64,000 nt of DNA from Vibrio pacinii DSM 19139 (GCF_000711795.1 NZ_JONH01000001.1:372001-436000), one strand, 5' to 3'. Counted from the stretch's first letter, positions 15,755 to 27,342 are shown. The notes: generated by a model from the sequence alone, not told the origin. Numbers and translations are program-made.

Positions 15755-17425
15755 TTATTCGCCTTTAGCTGCTTTGAAAGCGTCAGCCATAGCGTTACCG
15801 AATGAAGCATCATCTGCTTTGTTCAGTGAAGCCATTGCTTCTTGCTCGTCAGCTTCGTCTTTAGCTTTGATAGATAGGTTGATTACGCGGTTCTTACGGT
15901 CTACACCTGTGAACTTCGCTTCAACACTGTCACCAACACTCAAGATTAGAGAAGCGTCTTCGATGCGGTCACGAGCAACTTCAGAAGCGCGGATGTAACC
16001 TTCTACGCCTTCTTCAAGCTCGATAGTTGCACCTTTAGCGTCTACTGCTGTAACAGTACCGTTAACTAGAGCACCTTTCTTGTTGTCTGCAACGTAAGCA
16101 TTGAATGGGTCATTTTCCATTTGCTTAACGCCTAGAGAAATGCGCTCACGCTCAGCGTCTACTGCTAGAACAACTGCAGAGATTTCGTCGCCTTTCTTGT
16201 ACTCACGTACCGCTTCTTCACCAGCAACATTCCAAGAAATGTCAGATAGGTGAACTAGACCATCGATGCCGCCGTCTAGACCGATAAAGATACCAAAGTC
16301 AGTGATAGACTTGATCTTACCAGTTACTTTATCGCCTTTAGCTTGCGCTTCAGCGAATGACTGCCATGGGTTAGCTTTACACTGTTTCAGACCTAGAGAG
16401 ATACGACGACGTTCTTCGTCGATTTCAAGAACCATAACCTCAACTTCGTCGCCAACATTAACAACTTTAGATGGGTGAATGTTCTTGTTAGTCCAATCCA
16501 TTTCAGAAACGTGTACTAGACCTTCAACGCCTTCTTCGATTTCAACGAAACAGCCGTAGTCAGTTAGGTTAGTAACGCGACCAGATAGTTTGTGACCTTC
16601 TGGGTAACGCTTAGCGATTGCTACCCATGGATCTTCGCCTAGTTGCTTAAGACCTAGTGATACGCGAGTACGCTCACGGTCGAACTTAAGAACTTTAACT
16701 TGGATCTCGTCACCAACGTTAACGATCTCAGAAGGGTGCTTAACGCGCTTCCAAGCCATGTCAGTGATGTGTAGCAGGCCGTCAACGCCGCCTAGGTCTA
16801 CGAATGCACCGTAGTCAGTAAGGTTCTTAACGATACCTTTAACTTCTGCGCCTTCTTGTAGAGTTTCTAGAAGCTCATCACGCTCAACACTGTTCTCAGA
16901 CTCGATTACTGCACGACGAGAAACAACTACGTTGTTACGCTTCTGGTCAAGTTTGATAACTTTGAACTCTAGCTCTTTGTTTTCTAGGTGAGCAGTGTCG
17001 CGGATTGGGCGAACGTCTACTAGAGAACCAGGAAGGAAAGCACGGATTCCGTTTAGTTCAACAGTGAAACCGCCTTTAACTTTACCGTTGATGATACCAA
17101 CAACAGTTTCAGCTTCTTCACAAGCTTTCTCAAGTACGATCCAAGCTTCGTGACGCTTCGCTTTCTCACGAGAAAGTTGAGTTTCACCGAAACCATCTTC
17201 AACAGCGTCTAGAGCTACGTCTACTTCAGCGCCAACTTCAACTTCAAGTTCGCCAGCAGCGTTCTTGAACTGTTCAGCAGGGATAGCAGATTCAGACTTA
17301 AGACCAGCATCAACAAGAACGAAACCGTTCTCGATAGCTACTACAGTACCTTTAACGATACTGCCTTGTTGGAATTCGGTTTCGTTTAGAAACTCTTCAA
17401 AGAGTTGAGCAAAAGATTCAGTCAT
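15755..17425 (-). CDS. rpsA: 30S ribosomal protein S1
   Basis: 556 residues, standard length. Six S1 (OB-fold) RNA-binding repeats are visible, each with a 'G-x-V..(L/I)TDYGAFV(D/E)L...GLLH-(I/V)-S-(D/E)-M' core (repeats 3 and 4 near 195-215 and 280-300 are the clearest). The first two repeats bind the ribosome and the rest capture mRNA. It lies downstream of cmk on the same strand, the conserved cmk-rpsA-ihfB order. Codon use is strongly biased, as expected of a highly expressed gene. S1 usually represses its own translation through its leader (17426-17527), but no element can be assigned by eye. Confidence 0.98.
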   Translation of the reverse strand: MTESFAQLFEEFLNETEFQQGSIVKGTVVAIENGFVLVDAGLKSESAIPAEQFKNAAGELEVEVGAEVDVALDAVEDGFGETQLSREKAKRHEAWIVLEKACEEAETVVGIINGKVKGGFTVELNGIRAFLPGSLVDVRPIRDTAHLENKELEFKVIKLDQKRNNVVVSRRAVIESENSVERDELLETLQEGAEVKGIVKNLTDYGAFVDLGGVDGLLHITDMAWKRVKHPSEIVNVGDEIQVKVLKFDRERTRVSLGLKQLGEDPWVAIAKRYPEGHKLSGRVTNLTDYGCFVEIEEGVEGLVHVSEMDWTNKNIHPSKVVNVGDEVEVMVLEIDEERRRISLGLKQCKANPWQSFAEAQAKGDKVTGKIKSITDFGIFIGLDGGIDGLVHLSDISWNVAGEEAVREYKKGDEISAVVLAVDAERERISLGVKQMENDPFNAYVADNKKGALVNGTVTAVDAKGATIELEEGVEGYIRASEVARDRIEDASLILSVGDSVEAKFTGVDRKNRVINLSIKAKDEADEQEAMASLNKADDASFGNAMADAFKAAKGE

Positions 17426-17527
17426 TATTTAATCTTCAATAAATTAAACGTCCACGGGTATCCTACCGCGTGGGGTTATTAAATTCGCCAGTCATCATCC
17501 TTGCGACCAACGCTCTTACCTAGCAGC

Positions 17528-18208
17528 CTATGCTACTAGCTTCGATTCGATATATTGTAGTGCTTTTTCTACCACTTCGTCGATACTCATCGTAGTAGAA
17601 TCAAGCAAAAGCGCATCCTCAGCAGGGCGTAATGGCGCTACTGGGCGGTTACGATCTCGATCGTCACGCTCTTGGATCTCGCTCAAAAGGTCGTCAAATC
17701 TAACATCTAACCCTTTGCCTTGCAACTGTTTAAGGCGACGACTCGCGCGCTCTTGCGCACTCGCATCAAGGAAAATCTTTACTTCTGCTTGTGGAAAAAC
17801 CACCGTACCCATGTCGCGTCCATCCGCGACCAAACCTCTGCCGTCAGCAAACGCTCGTTGACGGCGCAGTAGCGCTTCTCTTACACGTGGTAGCGCCGCC
17901 ACTTTTGATGCCGCCATACCGGTGACTTCTTTACGCAATTCACCCGAGACATCTTCACCTTCAAGGATCACTTTTACCAAGTCACCTTCAGCAATGAATT
18001 GAACATCTAAATGGGTCGCAAGAGGAACCAGGGCATCTTCAGACTCTAAATCGACACCATGGTGAATGGCTGCAAGCGCAAGTACGCGGTAAATCGCACC
18101 AGAATCTAGTAAGTGAAAACCTAGCTGTTTGGCTAGTAGCATACAAAGCGTACCTTTACCGGCACCGCTCGGTCCATCAACGGTGACCACCGGTGTATGA
18201 GACGACAT
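17528..18208 (-). CDS. cmk: cytidylate kinase
   Basis: 226 residues. P-loop '[14 protein letters not shown]' at about residues 9-22, then '[12 protein letters not shown]' and '[13 protein letters not shown]' near 126-138, all diagnostic of CMP kinase. It phosphorylates CMP and dCMP to the diphosphates and so salvages nucleotides from RNA turnover. It heads the cmk-rpsA-ihfB block. The ATG at 18208 is preceded by a usable ribosome-binding site (GGAGTAAA). Confidence 0.97.
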   Translation of the reverse strand: MSSHTPVVTVDGPSGAGKGTLCMLLAKQLGFHLLDSGAIYRVLALAAIHHGVDLESEDALVPLATHLDVQFIAEGDLVKVILEGEDVSGELRKEVTGMAASKVAALPRVREALLRRQRAFADGRGLVADGRDMGTVVFPQAEVKIFLDASAQERASRRLKQLQGKGLDVRFDDLLSEIQERDDRDRNRPVAPLRPAEDALLLDSTTMSIDEVVEKALQYIESKLVA

Positions 18209-18316
18209 GTTTTACTCCATGTTGGTTGCGCGTCAAAGCTTAATGCTGAGACCCTGTTCGGCGTGAAATTATAGAGGTAAACGAGTGTAGGTTCTAGGCA
18301 GGATCGAAGTGAATTA

Positions 18317-18343
18317 AAAAAAAGAGCGCCCTCGCGCTCTTAC
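18317..18343 (-). terminator. terminator after the ComEA-like gene
   Basis: AAGAGCGC (near 18321-18328) pairs with GCGCTCTT (near 18333-18340); on the minus strand the stem is followed by eight T's. It lies just beyond the stop of the 18350-18643 gene. Confidence 0.85.
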
Positions 18344-18349
18344 GAACAG

Positions 18350-18643
18350 TTATAGCTCAATCCGGTCGCGATTTTTTTCAACAATGGATGGACCGATCCC
18401 TTTTATCGCCGTGAGTGCATCAGCACTGGTAAAGTCACCATTGTGCTGACGATAGTCGATAATCGCTTGCGCTTTTTTCAGTCCAATTCCCTTTAACAGA
18501 TCCGCTAACTCTTGCGCACTGGCTTGATTAATGTTGACCGTGATTTCAATACCATCATATTTTGGGTCTACATCCTGCTGCTGCGAGAAGCTTAACGGGC
18601 TGACACAGAACAAAATAAAAGCCAGCAAAACGGTTTTCATCAT
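18350..18643 (-). CDS. ComEA-family helix-hairpin-helix protein, secreted
   Basis: 97 residues from the ATGATG at 18643, preceded by AGAGGA; the longer frame to 18718 lacks a ribosome-binding site and would bury the signal peptide (MMKTVLLAFILFCVSPLSFS, cleavage near SFS/QQ). The mature part has two helix-hairpin-helix motifs: 'LADLLKGIGLKKAQAIIDYR' and 'ALTAIKGIGPSIVEKNR'. In Vibrio this family includes the periplasmic DNA-binding protein that pulls transforming DNA through the outer membrane. Whether this copy is the competence ComEA or a paralogue is not proven by sequence. It follows ppiD, with a strong terminator between. Confidence 0.85.
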   Translation of the reverse strand: MMKTVLLAFILFCVSPLSFSQQQDVDPKYDGIEITVNINQASAQELADLLKGIGLKKAQAIIDYRQHNGDFTSADALTAIKGIGPSIVEKNRDRIEL

Positions 18644-18721
18644 TTGGGTATTCCTCTTTGGTGTGAAGTCCGTTGAGACTATCCTGATTGATGAAAAAGC
18701 AACACGCCTGAGAGACAAAAT

Positions 18722-18749
18722 AAAACGGACTGCCGAAGCAGTCCGTTTT
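18722..18749 (-). terminator. terminator after ppiD
   Basis: AAAACGGACTGC (18722-18733), tetraloop CGAA, GCAGTCCGTTTT (18738-18749). A perfect 12-bp stem with A/T flanks on both sides. It overlaps the leader of the ComEA-like gene. Confidence 0.92.
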
Positions 18750-18782
18750 TTATCGATGTATCAATTACATTATCTGTTGCGA

Positions 18783-20639
18783 TCAGTTCACAACGTAGTA
18801 CTCGATATCGATGGTCTTACGTAAAATACTCACTAGACCCGATAAATCTTGCTGAGAGTTGACCTGAGTGATCTGAGCGCCAATTTGCTGGTTATACTGC
18901 GGATCAAAGTCAGCAGCTACCTTAGTTAGCTCAACGATAACGATGTCACCATTAAGATCTTTGGCTGACGCGAACTCAGCTTGTCCCTCTGCAGGTTTCG
19001 CCATAGAGAAGATAACATCGGCTAACGGAGAGCTGCGATCAAGCGTTTCAGTCTCGCTGAACGCCAAATCGTTCTCAACAAGAGAAGCCTGCTCACCTTG
19101 CTTAAGGCCTTCAATCACCGTTTGCGCTAATTCCATCGCAGCCTGTTCACCTTTGATGTTCGCCAGTGATTCAGTCACCTGTGAACGAACCTCTTCGAGT
19201 GGAAGCACGGTTTCATCACGACTCTCTTCTACACGCAAGACGATCACGTGCTCTGGTGCAACTTCAATCACTTCAGAGTTTAATCCATCTTCTTTGACTT
19301 CTGGGCTTAGAATCGCCTGCATAACCGCTGGCGCTTTCAATAGCTCAGGGGCATCAGATTCAGAGATAAAGTCCGTCGTTTGGATCTTAGCATCAATCGC
19401 AATTGCTGCATCGTCGAGAGAGTCTGGATATTCAAAAGCAATGCGCTCAAGTTCACTTTGCAGTTCGTAGAACTTATCAACAGCGCGCTGGTCCTTAAGC
19501 TCTTGCTTGATGTCTGAGGCTACGTCTTGGTAAGGCTTAGCCACTGAATCTTTCAACTCGTCAAGCTTAATGATGTGGTAACCAAAGCTCGATTTAACCA
19601 AGCCCGTCGTATCACCAACATTTTGTAGACCAAATGCGGCCTCTTCAAACGTAGGGTCCATGACATCACGCTCAATCCAACCTAGCGATCCACCTTGTGA
19701 CGCACTGCCAAAGTCATCGGATTTCTCTTCAGCCAAAGCTGCAAAATCGGCACCCGCGTTTAACTCATCTAAGATAGCTTGCGCTTTTGCTTGGTCATCA
19801 CCTTCAATCAGAATATGGCTGACACTACGCTGCTCTTCAGACGAATATTTGTCTAGATGCTCTTGGTAGTATTGCTTAGCTTCTTCGTCAGACACTTCGA
19901 ACGCTTGTTTCAACTGCTGCGCAGAAAGTTCGATGTAAGCAACTTTGGCTTGTTCCGGACGAGTATAACGCTCAGCGTTTTGTTGATAGTACTGTTCAAT
20001 TTCTTGCTCAGACAGCTCAGTTTTAGCGGCAAAATCTGCACGTGATAAAGTGATTTTCTTAATGTCACGAGTTTGAGTCAGTAATTTACTTTGCGCTTCC
20101 ACTTCGCCAGGCAGTGAAAAGTCACTAGCTTGGATAGCCGTTAGCAGTTGATTGCGTACCAAATCACGACGAAGGTACTCAGCAAAGCTCTCAGGAGAGA
20201 ACCCAGCACGACGCAGCGCGGTTTGGTAGATGTCTTGGTCAAACTGGCCGTCGACTTGGAATTGAGGCATCTCTAAGATCAGCGTTCTTACCTGAGAGTC
20301 ACTCACACGTAAACCTAATGACTCTGCGTGCTGTTCTAGCAACAAATCGTCAACCATACGATCAAGAACAGACTTGCGGAAAGACTCAACATAACTTGGA
20401 TCGGCAAGCAGGTTAGAGAAGTAATCACCAAGCTGAGCCTGCATACGATTACGTTCATTTTGATAAGCTTGCTCAAACTCACCACGACCAATCTCAACAT
20501 TACCTACTTTTGCTGCTGCATTGTTAGAGCCACCGATAATGTAACTACCAACTCCCGCGAACACAAAAGACAGGATGATAAGCCCTAAGATAATTTTAAC
20601 CGCGATGCTATTAACGCCTTCGCGTAATCGGTCCATCAT
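18783..20639 (-). CDS. ppiD: PpiD, periplasmic folding chaperone with a parvulin domain
   Basis: 618 residues. One N-terminal membrane anchor (about 13-35, VKIILGLIILSFVFAGVGSY), a SurA-like N-terminal helical region, and a parvulin-type PPIase domain at about 265-360 ('SVSHILIEGDD', 'GSLGWIERDVMDPTFEEAAF', 'SSFGYHIIKL'). It works at the outer face of the inner membrane on proteins emerging from the Sec translocon. The tig-clpP-clpX-lon-hupB-ppiD order is the same as in E. coli. ATGATG at 20639 gives two neighbouring starts. Confidence 0.96.
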   Translation of the reverse strand: MMDRLREGVNSIAVKIILGLIILSFVFAGVGSYIIGGSNNAAAKVGNVEIGRGEFEQAYQNERNRMQAQLGDYFSNLLADPSYVESFRKSVLDRMVDDLLLEQHAESLGLRVSDSQVRTLILEMPQFQVDGQFDQDIYQTALRRAGFSPESFAEYLRRDLVRNQLLTAIQASDFSLPGEVEAQSKLLTQTRDIKKITLSRADFAAKTELSEQEIEQYYQQNAERYTRPEQAKVAYIELSAQQLKQAFEVSDEEAKQYYQEHLDKYSSEEQRSVSHILIEGDDQAKAQAILDELNAGADFAALAEEKSDDFGSASQGGSLGWIERDVMDPTFEEAAFGLQNVGDTTGLVKSSFGYHIIKLDELKDSVAKPYQDVASDIKQELKDQRAVDKFYELQSELERIAFEYPDSLDDAAIAIDAKIQTTDFISESDAPELLKAPAVMQAILSPEVKEDGLNSEVIEVAPEHVIVLRVEESRDETVLPLEEVRSQVTESLANIKGEQAAMELAQTVIEGLKQGEQASLVENDLAFSETETLDRSSPLADVIFSMAKPAEGQAEFASAKDLNGDIVIVELTKVAADFDPQYNQQIGAQITQVNSQQDLSGLVSILRKTIDIEYYVVN

Positions 20640-20747
20640 ACTTAAACTACTCTCCGCTTATACAACGCACTCAAATGCTGCTTTAGCCAGTGCGACGTAC
20701 ATTACTAAATTAAAAATCTGGATAGCGCGATAATATCAGAAAAAGAA

Positions 20748-20770
20748 ATGCGCATCAGTATGATGCGCAT
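20748..20770 (-). terminator. terminator after hupB
   Basis: ATGCGCATCA (20748-20757), loop GTA, TGATGCGCAT (20761-20770); leftward it is followed by TTCTTTTT. Lies 46 bases past the hupB stop. Confidence 0.85.
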
Positions 20771-20816
20771 AATTTAAAAAGGTTCGAAAAAATACGTCTA
20801 AATGACGATTTTTTGA

Positions 20817-21089
20817 TTAATTGCAAGAATCTTTTAGAGCTTTACCCGCTTTAAATGCTGGTACTTTTGCTTCAGCGATTTGGATCTCTTCACCAGTCTT
20901 TGGATTACGACCTGTGCGTGCAGCACGAGTGCGAACGCTGAATGTACCAAAGCCAACTAGAGCAACTTGGTCACCTGATTGCAGAGTTTCGCCAACTGCT
21001 TCGATGAATGCGTCTAGAGCACGACCTGCAGAAGCTTTAGATAGATCTGCATTTTCTGCGATTTTTTCTACTAATTGTGTTTTATTCAC
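20817..21089 (-). CDS. hupB: DNA-binding protein HU-beta
   Basis: 90 residues from a GTG at 21089, chosen because AGGGGA lies nine bases upstream and the product then begins (M)[17 protein letters not shown] like other HU-beta; a seven-residue longer frame to 21110 has no support. The proline-tipped arm is seen as '[12 protein letters not shown]' near 58-69. It is a histone-like nucleoid protein that bends DNA without sequence specificity and pairs with HU-alpha. Located after lon, the conserved position. Confidence 0.97.
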   Translation of the reverse strand: MNKTQLVEKIAENADLSKASAGRALDAFIEAVGETLQSGDQVALVGFGTFSVRTRAARTGRNPKTGEEIQIAEAKVPAFKAGKALKDSCN

Positions 21090-21221
21090 TGTGATTCCCC
21101 TTTGCGCCACCTGGTTGTATTTTTATAGGTGGCTATACGTTCCATTTCGTTTCAAATTAACGACAAACCCTTACAATACAAGGCTTGAAGCTATAGTCGC
21201 TAACGTTAGCGCCCAAAAAAA

Positions 21222-21253
21222 ACGCTGACAAGCCTTTTTATGCTTATCAGCGT
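21222..21253 (-). terminator. terminator after lon
   Basis: ACGCTGACAAGC (21222-21233) pairs with GCTTATCAGCGT (21242-21253) with one G-U; leftward the stem runs into eight T's. It separates lon from hupB. Confidence 0.9.
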
Positions 21254-21282
21254 AATCTTTTACTTATTTTTGCTGCACATCA

Positions 21283-23634
21283 CTATTTTTCGATGGCAAA
21301 CTCAACACCTGACGGATCTTTTTCCAATGCAACTTTCAATACTTCGTCAATCCAACGTACTGGAATCACAGTAAGATCGGCGATAACGTTGTCTGGAATC
21401 TCTTCCAAATCACGCTCGTTGTCTTTTGGAATAAGCACCGTTTTGATGCCACCACGGTGTGCCGCTAGCAACTTCTCTTTAAGGCCGCCAATCGGAAGCA
21501 CTTCACCACGTAGGGTAATTTCCCCAGTCATTGCTACTTCAGCTTTAACCGGATTACCAGTTAGGCTCGATACTAAAGCGGTACACATTGCGATACCCGC
21601 ACTTGGACCATCTTTTGGTGTCGCACCTTCAGGCACGTGCACGTGAATATCACGCTTCTCATAGAAGTCGGTGTTAATTCCTAACTTCTCAGCACGAGAG
21701 CGAACCACGGTCATCGCAGCTTGAATCGACTCCTGCATCACATCGCCCAGAGAGCCTGTTTGAGTGAGCTTACCTTTACCTGGCATTGATTGCGTTTCGA
21801 TAGTCAGCAGATCACCGCCCACTTCCGTCCAAGCTAGACCAGTAACTTGGCCGATACGGTTGCTGTCTTCCGCTTTACCAAAGTCGTGGCGTTGCACCCC
21901 TAAGTACTCTTTGAGGTTATCAATGTTGACTGTGACTTTCTTCAGCTCTGGTGCCAGAAGAATGTTTTTAACCGCTTTACGACAAATCTTAGAAATTTCA
22001 CGCTCTAGGCTACGTACCCCAGCTTCACGGGTGTAGTAACGGATAATGCCAATGATGGCTGAGTCTTCAATCTCGATTTCACCCGTTTTCAAGCCATTAC
22101 GCTTAATCTGCTTCTCTACTAAGTGGCGCTTAGCAATATTGAGCTTTTCGTCCTCGGTGTAACCTGACAGACGAATCACTTCCATACGATCCAGCAGTGG
22201 ACCAGGTATATTCATCGAGTTAGACGTCGCAACGAACATCACATCAGAGAGATCGTAGTCAACCTCAAGGTAGTGGTCGTTAAATGCATTGTTCTGTTCA
22301 GGATCAAGTACTTCCAATAGAGCAGACGAAGGATCGCCACGCATGTCCGAAGACATTTTGTCAATCTCATCTAGCAAGAACAACGGATTCTTAACGCCAA
22401 CTTTCGACATTTTCTGAATCAGTTTGCCAGGCATCGAGCCGATGTAAGTACGACGATGTCCACGAATCTCCGCTTCATCACGCACGCCACCAAGTGCCAT
22501 ACGGGTGTACTGGCGACCTGTTGCCGCTGCAATTGAGCGACCTAATGAAGTTTTACCGACACCAGGAGGACCAACAAGACAAAGAATTGGCCCTTTGAGC
22601 TTATTGATTCGGCTTTGTACTGCGAGGTATTCAAGAATACGTTCTTTGACTCGCTCTAGACCATAGTGGTCTTCATTAAGCACTTTTTCCGCTTTGGCGA
22701 GATCTTTCTTCACTTTAGAACGTTTGTTCCAAGGTACGCCAAGCATCCAATCAATATAGCCACGTACCACTGTCGCTTCGGCCGACATTGGCGACATCAT
22801 CTTCAGCTTTTGCAGTTCTTGCTCGGTTTTCTCGCGCGCTTCTTTTGGCATCTTAGCATCGATGATTTTCTGCTTAAGCGTTTCAAACTCATCAACACCA
22901 TCTTCGCTCTCACCCAGTTCTTTCTGAATCGCTTTCATTTGCTCATTCAGATAGTACTCACGCTGAGATTTTTCCATCTGTTTCTTAACGCGGGTACGGA
23001 TGCGCTTCTCAACTTGAAGTAAGTCGATTTCAGACTCCATCTGACCCATTAAGAACTCAAGACGCTCACTCACTTCAAGCAGCTCAAGTACTCTCTGTTT
23101 GTCAGCTAACTTTAATGGCATGTGCGCCGCGATGGTATCAGCCAGACGCGCTGCTTCATCAATACCATTGAGTGACGTTAGTACTTCTGGTGGAATCTTC
23201 TTGTTAAGCTTAATGAAGCCTTCAAACTGATTAATAGCACTACGAACAATCACTTCTTGCTCGCGCTCATCCAGCTCAGCCGTTGTAAGGTACTGAGCCT
23301 CAGCGTAAAAGAAGTCATTTTCGATAAAGTGGTTAATTTTGGCGCGTTGCTGACCTTCTACTAACACCTTCACCGTGCCATCTGGCAGTTTCAGCAATTG
23401 TAGGATGGTGGCAACGGTACCCACTTCAAACATATCTGCCTGATTTGGCTCATCAGTATCCGCTTCTTTTTGCGCTACTAATAACACTTGCTTGTTGTTA
23501 TCCATCGCCGCCTCTAGACAGGCGATCGACTTTTCACGGCCAACAAACAAAGGAATTACCATATGCGGGTAAACGACTACATCTCTTAGAGGTAGTACGG
23601 GGATCTCGATACGTTCGGAACGTTCCAAGTTCAT
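21283..23634 (-). CDS. lon: Lon ATP-dependent protease
   Basis: 783 residues. An N-terminal substrate-binding domain (about 10-200), a coiled-coil region, an AAA+ module with Walker A 'GPPGVGKTS' near 355 and Walker B '[10 protein letters not shown]' near 420, and a C-terminal serine-lysine protease domain with '[11 protein letters not shown]' (catalytic Ser near 678) and a Lys about 43 residues later. It degrades misfolded and short-lived regulatory proteins in the cytoplasm. It lies downstream of clpX, and its own heat-shock promoter is visible at 23669-23696. Confidence 0.98.
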   Translation of the reverse strand: MNLERSERIEIPVLPLRDVVVYPHMVIPLFVGREKSIACLEAAMDNNKQVLLVAQKEADTDEPNQADMFEVGTVATILQLLKLPDGTVKVLVEGQQRAKINHFIENDFFYAEAQYLTTAELDEREQEVIVRSAINQFEGFIKLNKKIPPEVLTSLNGIDEAARLADTIAAHMPLKLADKQRVLELLEVSERLEFLMGQMESEIDLLQVEKRIRTRVKKQMEKSQREYYLNEQMKAIQKELGESEDGVDEFETLKQKIIDAKMPKEAREKTEQELQKLKMMSPMSAEATVVRGYIDWMLGVPWNKRSKVKKDLAKAEKVLNEDHYGLERVKERILEYLAVQSRINKLKGPILCLVGPPGVGKTSLGRSIAAATGRQYTRMALGGVRDEAEIRGHRRTYIGSMPGKLIQKMSKVGVKNPLFLLDEIDKMSSDMRGDPSSALLEVLDPEQNNAFNDHYLEVDYDLSDVMFVATSNSMNIPGPLLDRMEVIRLSGYTEDEKLNIAKRHLVEKQIKRNGLKTGEIEIEDSAIIGIIRYYTREAGVRSLEREISKICRKAVKNILLAPELKKVTVNIDNLKEYLGVQRHDFGKAEDSNRIGQVTGLAWTEVGGDLLTIETQSMPGKGKLTQTGSLGDVMQESIQAAMTVVRSRAEKLGINTDFYEKRDIHVHVPEGATPKDGPSAGIAMCTALVSSLTGNPVKAEVAMTGEITLRGEVLPIGGLKEKLLAAHRGGIKTVLIPKDNERDLEEIPDNVIADLTVIPVRWIDEVLKVALEKDPSGVEFAIEK

Positions 23635-23668
23635 ATGCTTCTCTCTTCCGCTTAGTCTTATGAGCAGT

Positions 23669-23696
23669 ATATGGGGGCTAATTGGTTGGATTCAAT
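23669..23696 (-). promoter_or_regulatory. sigma-32 (heat-shock) promoter of lon
   Basis: On the minus strand ATTGAAT (-35) is followed after 14 bases by CCCCATAT (-10), close to the sigma-32 consensus CTTGAAA / CCCCATNT. It lies about 35 bases upstream of the lon ATG and past the clpX terminator, so lon can be transcribed independently on heat shock, as known in E. coli. Confidence 0.75.
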
Positions 23697-23709
23697 GAAA
23701 GAATAAAAA

Positions 23710-23735
23710 AAAGGGAGTAAATGATTACTCCCTTT
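23710..23735 (-). terminator. terminator after clpX
   Basis: AAAGGGAGTAA (23710-23720) and TTACTCCCTTT (23725-23735), loop of four bases, followed leftward by T's. Located 29 bases past the clpX stop. Confidence 0.9.
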
Positions 23736-23763
23736 CTATCTGTCTCTAAATCTGTGATTTAGA

Positions 23764-25047
23764 TTATGATTCTGCGCCTGCAGCTTGATTATCTGAGTTG
23801 CTATAAATCAGCAGAGGCTCAGATTCACCTTTAATCACTGACTCATCAATAACGACTTTACTTACGTCATTCATTGATGGCAGTTCATACATGGTTTCAA
23901 GCAACACGTTTTCTAGAATTGAACGTAGACCACGAGCACCTGTTTTGCGCTCCATCGCTTTTTTGGCGATAGCACGTAGGGCGTCTTCACGGAATTCAAG
24001 TTCGGCATCTTCTAGTTCAAAAAGCGCTGCGTATTGTTTGGTCAGGGCGTTCTTTGGTTCACACAGAATCTGAATCAGTGCGTCCTCGTCGAGCTCTGTC
24101 AACGTCGTTGTTACAGGAAGACGACCAATGAACTCAGGGATAAGGCCATATTTAACCAAATCTTCAGGTTCGACTTGAGTGAACAACTCACCCACAGTTT
24201 TGGTTTCGTCTTTTGAACGAACTTCGGCGCCAAAGCCAATGCTTGTGCCTGTCGCAACACGCTGCTCAATCACTTTATCGAGACCCGCAAAAGCACCACC
24301 ACAAATAAATAGAATCTTAGATGTATCTACTTGGAGGAACTCTTGTTGTGGGTGCTTACGACCACCTTGAGGTGGAACCGAAGCAACCGTGCCTTCGATC
24401 AATTTCAATAGCGCTTGCTGAACACCTTCACCCGACACGTCACGCGTGATCGATGGGTTTTCAGCTTTACGAGAAATCTTGTCGATTTCATCGATGTACA
24501 CAATACCACGTTCCGCTTTAGCGACGTCGTAATCACATTTTTGCAGTAATTTCTGGATGATGTTTTCGACATCTTCACCAACGTAACCCGCTTCTGTTAG
24601 CGTGGTTGCGTCAGCCATAGTGAATGGTACATCTAGGAAACGAGCTAAGGTCTCTGCCAACAGTGTTTTACCACTACCCGTTGGACCAATCAGAAGAATG
24701 TTACTTTTACCAAGTTCAACACCTTCGCTCGTTGTATCTCCATTTCGTAAACGCTTATAGTGGTTATAAACGGCTACTGCTAACACTTTCTTAGCGTAAT
24801 CTTGACCGATCACGTAGTCATCAAGGTGTTCACGAATATCGCGAGGCACAGGAAGCGCTTCGGATTGTTTCTTTGGTAGAACATCTTTAATTTCTTCACG
24901 AATAATGTCGTTACACAAATCGACACATTCGTCACAAATATAGACTGACGGACCAGCGATTAGCTTGCGAACTTCGTGCTGGCTTTTGCCGCAGAAAGAG
25001 CAGTAAAGAAGCTTACTACTACCGCTCTCTTTGCTTTTATCTGTCAT
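23764..25047 (-). CDS. clpX: ClpX, ATPase and specificity subunit of the ClpXP protease
   Basis: 427 residues. N-terminal four-cysteine zinc-binding domain ('CSFCGKSQ' at about 17-24 and 'CDECVDLC' at about 38-45) that binds substrates and adaptors, then an AAA+ domain with Walker A '[11 protein letters not shown]' near 120 and Walker B '[10 protein letters not shown]' near 180, and the 'IGF' loop ('TSIGFGAEV', about 270) that docks on ClpP. It unfolds tagged proteins and passes them to ClpP. It lies 65 bases downstream of clpP on the same strand. Confidence 0.98.
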   Translation of the reverse strand: MTDKSKESGSSKLLYCSFCGKSQHEVRKLIAGPSVYICDECVDLCNDIIREEIKDVLPKKQSEALPVPRDIREHLDDYVIGQDYAKKVLAVAVYNHYKRLRNGDTTSEGVELGKSNILLIGPTGSGKTLLAETLARFLDVPFTMADATTLTEAGYVGEDVENIIQKLLQKCDYDVAKAERGIVYIDEIDKISRKAENPSITRDVSGEGVQQALLKLIEGTVASVPPQGGRKHPQQEFLQVDTSKILFICGGAFAGLDKVIEQRVATGTSIGFGAEVRSKDETKTVGELFTQVEPEDLVKYGLIPEFIGRLPVTTTLTELDEDALIQILCEPKNALTKQYAALFELEDAELEFREDALRAIAKKAMERKTGARGLRSILENVLLETMYELPSMNDVSKVVIDESVIKGESEPLLIYSNSDNQAAGAES

Positions 25048-25112
25048 TCGCTAACCTCTTAGCCTTTACTGATATAAATTGAGTGTATATCAATATACCC
25101 CAATCTTGCTAG

Positions 25113-25739
25113 TTATTCGCCGCGTTGAGTCAGAATTGCATCGACTAAACCGTATTCCACAGCTTGATCTGCTGCCATAAAGTTATCGCGGTCAGTATCA
25201 CGCTCAATCACTTCTAGTGGCTGGCCGGTATGCTCAGCAAGAAGTTTATTGAGTCTTTGTTTAATGGTCAGAATTTCTTGGGCATGGATCTGGATATCAG
25301 ATGCCTGACCTTGGAAACCACCCAATGGTTGGTGAATCATCACACGTGAATTAGGTAAAACGTAACGCTTACCTTGAGCACCACCTGCGAGCAGGAAAGC
25401 GCCCATTGAACAAGCTTGTCCCATACAAACCGTGCTTACATTTGGCTTAATAAACTGCATGGTGTCGTAAATAGACATACCTGCTGTTACGCTGCCACCT
25501 GGCGAGTTAATGTAGAGGAAAATGTCTTTGTCTGGGTTTTCAGATTCAAGGAAAAGTAGTTGAGCCACGACAAGATTTGCCATCTGATCTTCTACTTGAC
25601 CGGTTAGGAATATGACACGTTCTTTAAGCAAACGAGAGTAAATGTCGTAAGAACGTTCACCACGGGAAGTCTGTTCAACCACCATTGGTACTAGCGCGTC
25701 TAAAATTGGTGACATTGCATTTTTTTCTTGGTAGCTCAT
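25113..25739 (-). CDS. clpP: ClpP, proteolytic subunit of Clp proteases
   Basis: 208 residues, including a short N-terminal propeptide. The catalytic triad can be placed at S111 (GQACSMGAF), H136 (VMIHQPLGG) and an Asp near 185. '[12 protein letters not shown]' forms the oxyanion region. The residue before the catalytic serine is Cys instead of the Ala of E. coli, a conservative change. It forms the tetradecameric chamber served by ClpX and ClpA. Encoded between tig and clpX, the conserved order. Confidence 0.98.
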   Translation of the reverse strand: MSYQEKNAMSPILDALVPMVVEQTSRGERSYDIYSRLLKERVIFLTGQVEDQMANLVVAQLLFLESENPDKDIFLYINSPGGSVTAGMSIYDTMQFIKPNVSTVCMGQACSMGAFLLAGGAQGKRYVLPNSRVMIHQPLGGFQGQASDIQIHAQEILTIKQRLNKLLAEHTGQPLEVIERDTDRDNFMAADQAVEYGLVDAILTQRGE

Positions 25740-25844
25740 ATTGTTATGTCCCTAAAATAAATGGCCCGGATGAAATATTTCATACGGACCATTGTTAGCA
25801 GAATAGTTAACGCTAAGTCAACCTTCTAAGCACTATATTGCTTA

Positions 25845-27149
25845 TTACGCTGCTGGCTGCTGGTTCATTAGCTCGTTGAAGCTAACGGCCGCTTCAGTCA
25901 CCTGAGCTTTAGCAATGATAGCGTCAATCGCTTGCTCTTCAAGAGCAACGTTACGCATGTTGTTCATCATTTGCTCGTTTTGCTCGTAGTAAGCAACGAC
26001 TTCTGCTGGATCTTCGTATGCTGTTGCCATCTCTTCGATGATAGCTTTAACTTTTTCGTCGTCCGCTTTTAGCTCTTCAGACTTGATCACTTCACCTAGA
26101 AGCAGACCAACAACTACGCGACGTTTAGCTTGCTCTTCGAACAATTCGCGTGGAAGCTGCGCTGCTGCTTCAGGGTTGCCGCCAAAGCGTTGCGCAGCTT
26201 GCTGACGTAGGGTACCGATCTCTTGATCGATAAGTGCAGTAGGAACGTCGATGTCGTTCTCTTTCACTAGGCCGTCAAGCGCTTGCTCTTTGATACGGTT
26301 TTTGATCGCTTGCTTAAGCTCACGTTCCATGTTCTTACGAACTTCTGCTTTAAGTGCATCAATACCACCTTCAGCAACACCGAACTTAGAAACAAACTCG
26401 TCGTTTAGTTCTGGTAGCTCACGCGCTTCAACTTTGTTTACTTTGATAGCAAACTTAGCCGCTTTACCTTTTAGGTTTTCAGCGTGGTAATCTTCAGGGA
26501 ATGTCACATCGATTTCGAATTCCATACCAGCAGTCTTACCTGCGATACCATCTTCAAAACCTGGGATCATACGACCTGCACCCATTTCTAGTGGGAAGTT
26601 TTCAGCTTTTCCGCCTTCAAACTCTTCACCGTCAATAGAACCAACGAAATCAATTGTTGCACGCTTGCCTTCGCCAGCGGCTTCTTCAACTTCAACCCAA
26701 GCAGCTTGCTGCTTGCGAAGTGTGTCGATCATCTCTTCAACGTCAGCATCTTGAACTTCAGTTGTTGGTTTTTCAACAGTGATCTTATCAAGACCTTTCA
26801 GCTCAACTTCTGGGTAAACTTCAAAAGTTGCAGTGAACACTAGGTCTTGACCTTCATTGTTCTCTACTGGAGCGAAAGCTGGAGCGCCTGCTGGGTTGAT
26901 TTTTTCTTTAACGATCGCTTCGATGAAGTGACGTTGCATTACTTCGCCCATCACGTCTTGACGTACTGCTTTGCCGTACATCTGCGCAACCATTTTTAGC
27001 GGCACTTTGCCTTTACGGAAACCATCGAAACGACGGTTTTTTGCGATGTTGCGTAGTTCAGCTGTTACAGCATCTTCGATGTTTGCAGCAGGAACAGTAA
27101 TGTTTAGACGGCGCTGTAGGCCCTCTAGCGTTTCAACAGTAACTTGCAT
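25845..27149 (-). CDS. tig: trigger factor, ribosome-associated chaperone and prolyl isomerase
   Basis: 434 residues. The N-terminal ribosome-binding domain includes the '[10 protein letters not shown]' signature at about 43-52, the central FKBP-type prolyl isomerase domain is at about 160-245 ('[20 protein letters not shown]'-type sequence), and the rest is the helical arm domain. It binds at the peptide exit tunnel (protein L23) and shields nascent chains. Its promoter is about 220 bases upstream, leaving a long leader (see 27150-27362). Confidence 0.98.
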   Translation of the reverse strand: MQVTVETLEGLQRRLNITVPAANIEDAVTAELRNIAKNRRFDGFRKGKVPLKMVAQMYGKAVRQDVMGEVMQRHFIEAIVKEKINPAGAPAFAPVENNEGQDLVFTATFEVYPEVELKGLDKITVEKPTTEVQDADVEEMIDTLRKQQAAWVEVEEAAGEGKRATIDFVGSIDGEEFEGGKAENFPLEMGAGRMIPGFEDGIAGKTAGMEFEIDVTFPEDYHAENLKGKAAKFAIKVNKVEARELPELNDEFVSKFGVAEGGIDALKAEVRKNMERELKQAIKNRIKEQALDGLVKENDIDVPTALIDQEIGTLRQQAAQRFGGNPEAAAQLPRELFEEQAKRRVVVGLLLGEVIKSEELKADDEKVKAIIEEMATAYEDPAEVVAYYEQNEQMMNNMRNVALEEQAIDAIIAKAQVTEAAVSFNELMNQQPAA

Positions 27150-27267
27150 TATTCATTAACCTCAAAACTGGCTCAGATTACTGAGCTTATGTGCTCCACT
27201 CGTGTTATAGAGAGAACCCATCCTTGTATGTACTCTATGAGTACTCTTCATAAATCGAGTATCGGAA

Positions 27268-27342
27268 ACTAAGCCATCTTAGTTACCGGACTAATCAGCG
27301 ATATCTTCTCGAACAATCGTCGCTAAAGGTATCTCCGATTAG
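27268..27342 (-). promoter_or_regulatory. structured leader of tig
   Basis: Several short inverted repeats lie inside the predicted untranslated leader: ACTAAG/CTTAGT (27268-27273/27278-27283), CTAATC/GATTAG (27291-27296/27337-27342) and AGCGA/TCGCT (27297-27301/27320-27324), the last nested in the second. A folded leader is likely; no known riboswitch class is recognised. Confidence 0.4.

Noticed and set aside
18943..19470. 175-codon plus-strand frame opposite ppiD
   Set aside because: Antisense shadow of a well-supported gene; Ser/Arg/Ala-rich composition and no ribosome-binding site or family match.
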